Source of the DNA: SIG480 sp045537045
Lineage (GTDB): Bacteria; Bacillota; Clostridia; Oscillospirales; JAAYXM01
DNA length: 6,859 nucleotides
Assembly: GCA_045537045.1 (NCBI GenBank)
Contig: JAZSOS010000007.1
Coordinates: forward strand, 1-6,859
Direction: 5' to 3'
Position numbers and translations under genes: made by a program
Shown: positions 6,463 to 6,859 of the stretch, one piece after another
How positions within the stretch are numbered: the first letter of the stretch is position 1
Layout: the number at the start of each line of letters is the position of its first letter
The notes under the pieces: model-generated
Database searches by the model: none
What the model was told of the DNA's origin: nothing
The model's input: the letters and a program-made list of their open reading frames with translations, nothing else

Positions 6463-6859
6463 TTACTTCATGTTTTCAATGATGTGCAAAAACTCAACCG
6501 CCCAAAATGTGAGCTCGCACCAGATCGCCGTGTCCTTTTTGTGATCGGGTTCAAGTCCTATCTCGGCATAAGGGTGTCCACTGCGGAAATTGTCCTTGAA
6601 GCGACTTTTTTCATAAGACGAAGCGAATGTTGTGCGAAGAACACCGTCCTCGGAAAGCATCTCTTTCAAAGTTTCAACCGATTCTTTGACCACTTGAGTT
6701 CTGTCGCCGCAGACTTGCGCAAGCGCGGTCAGCGTCTTTCTGTGATTAGGCGCTTTTTGTGGGAAGGAGAGGGGAAAGAACGGATTCATATACGCCCATC
6801 CGGGACCGACCTGCTTGCCGTTGATCTTTACGGCAAAACCGCCGAAAGTCGGAGGCCAA
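6463..6859 (-). CDS. unrecognised protein, C-terminal part, runs off the right edge
   Basis: The frame is open from the right edge to a TAA at 6463-6465, giving 131 complete C-terminal codons. An ATG at 6789 is internal: coding sense continues upstream (WPPTFGGFAVKINGKQVGPG), so the true start lies outside the window. The visible part has a Gly/Pro-rich beginning, a helical stretch with LKEMLSEDGVLR, and a C-terminal hydrophobic helix WCELTFWAVEFLHIIENM. No signal or clear membrane segment is seen and I do not recognise the family. It is followed after 17 nt by the GyrI-like gene on the same strand, so it is probably the upstream member of that operon. Confidence 0.7.
   Translation of the reverse strand, partial: WPPTFGGFAVKINGKQVGPGWAYMNPFFPLSFPQKAPNHRKTLTALAQVCGDRTQVVKESVETLKEMLSEDGVLRTTFASSYEKSRFKDNFRSGHPYAEIGLEPDHKKDTAIWCELTFWAVEFLHIIENMK

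Noticed and set aside
6104..6544. Plus-strand 146-codon frame and other overlapping frames in the GyrI region
   Set aside because: They are shadows of the GyrI-like coding sequence in a relatively GC-rich stretch where stops are rarer.

Overview
The window looks like a chromosomal accessory region from a low-to-mid GC Firmicute, most likely a gut-type Clostridia/Oscillospiraceae. The reasons are strong AGGAGG-type ribosome binding sites, tightly packed one-strand operons, and protein families (DUF5716-type JetA, clostridial HipA-like kinase, GyrI-like protein) that I know mainly from that group. The organism call is inference; no marker gene is present.

Nearly everything reads on the minus strand, so the biological order runs from right to left. 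Right block (6859 to 4884): the 3' part of an unrecognised gene, a stand-alone GyrI-like small-molecule-binding protein, and an uncharacterised helical protein possibly of the alpha/alpha-toroid type. The spacings are 17 nt and then an ATGA overlap, so this looks like one operon. Middle (4883 to 3686): a 126-nt leader with a nested inverted repeat, then a HipA-like kinase gene broken by a +4 frameshift. The break lies in a (TGTC)3 tandem repeat inside the codons of the catalytic loop. Removing one repeat unit restores a full 355-residue protein with the motif NPDRHTNNFG. Next come about 250 nt with no minus-strand gene but a possible 70-residue plus-strand ORF.

Left block (3439 to 1): a DUF2075/Schlafen-group-3-like SF1 helicase that appears to lack the usual N-terminal nuclease-like domain. 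It is followed after 18 nt by jetA and, with a TAATG overlap, by the start of jetB, which runs off the left edge. JetA (MukF-like) and JetB (MukE-like, DUF4194) identify a Wadjet plasmid/phage-defence operon, so jetC (MukB-like SMC ATPase) and jetD (Toprim nuclease) are expected just beyond position 1. The helicase is placed as if it were the first gene of this operon, which is not part of the canonical four-gene system.

Most interesting points: the reversible-looking tetranucleotide frameshift in the HipA-like kinase, the helicase-plus-Wadjet arrangement, and the helicase's missing N-terminus. No tRNA, rRNA, CRISPR array, insertion sequence or convincing intrinsic terminator was seen.
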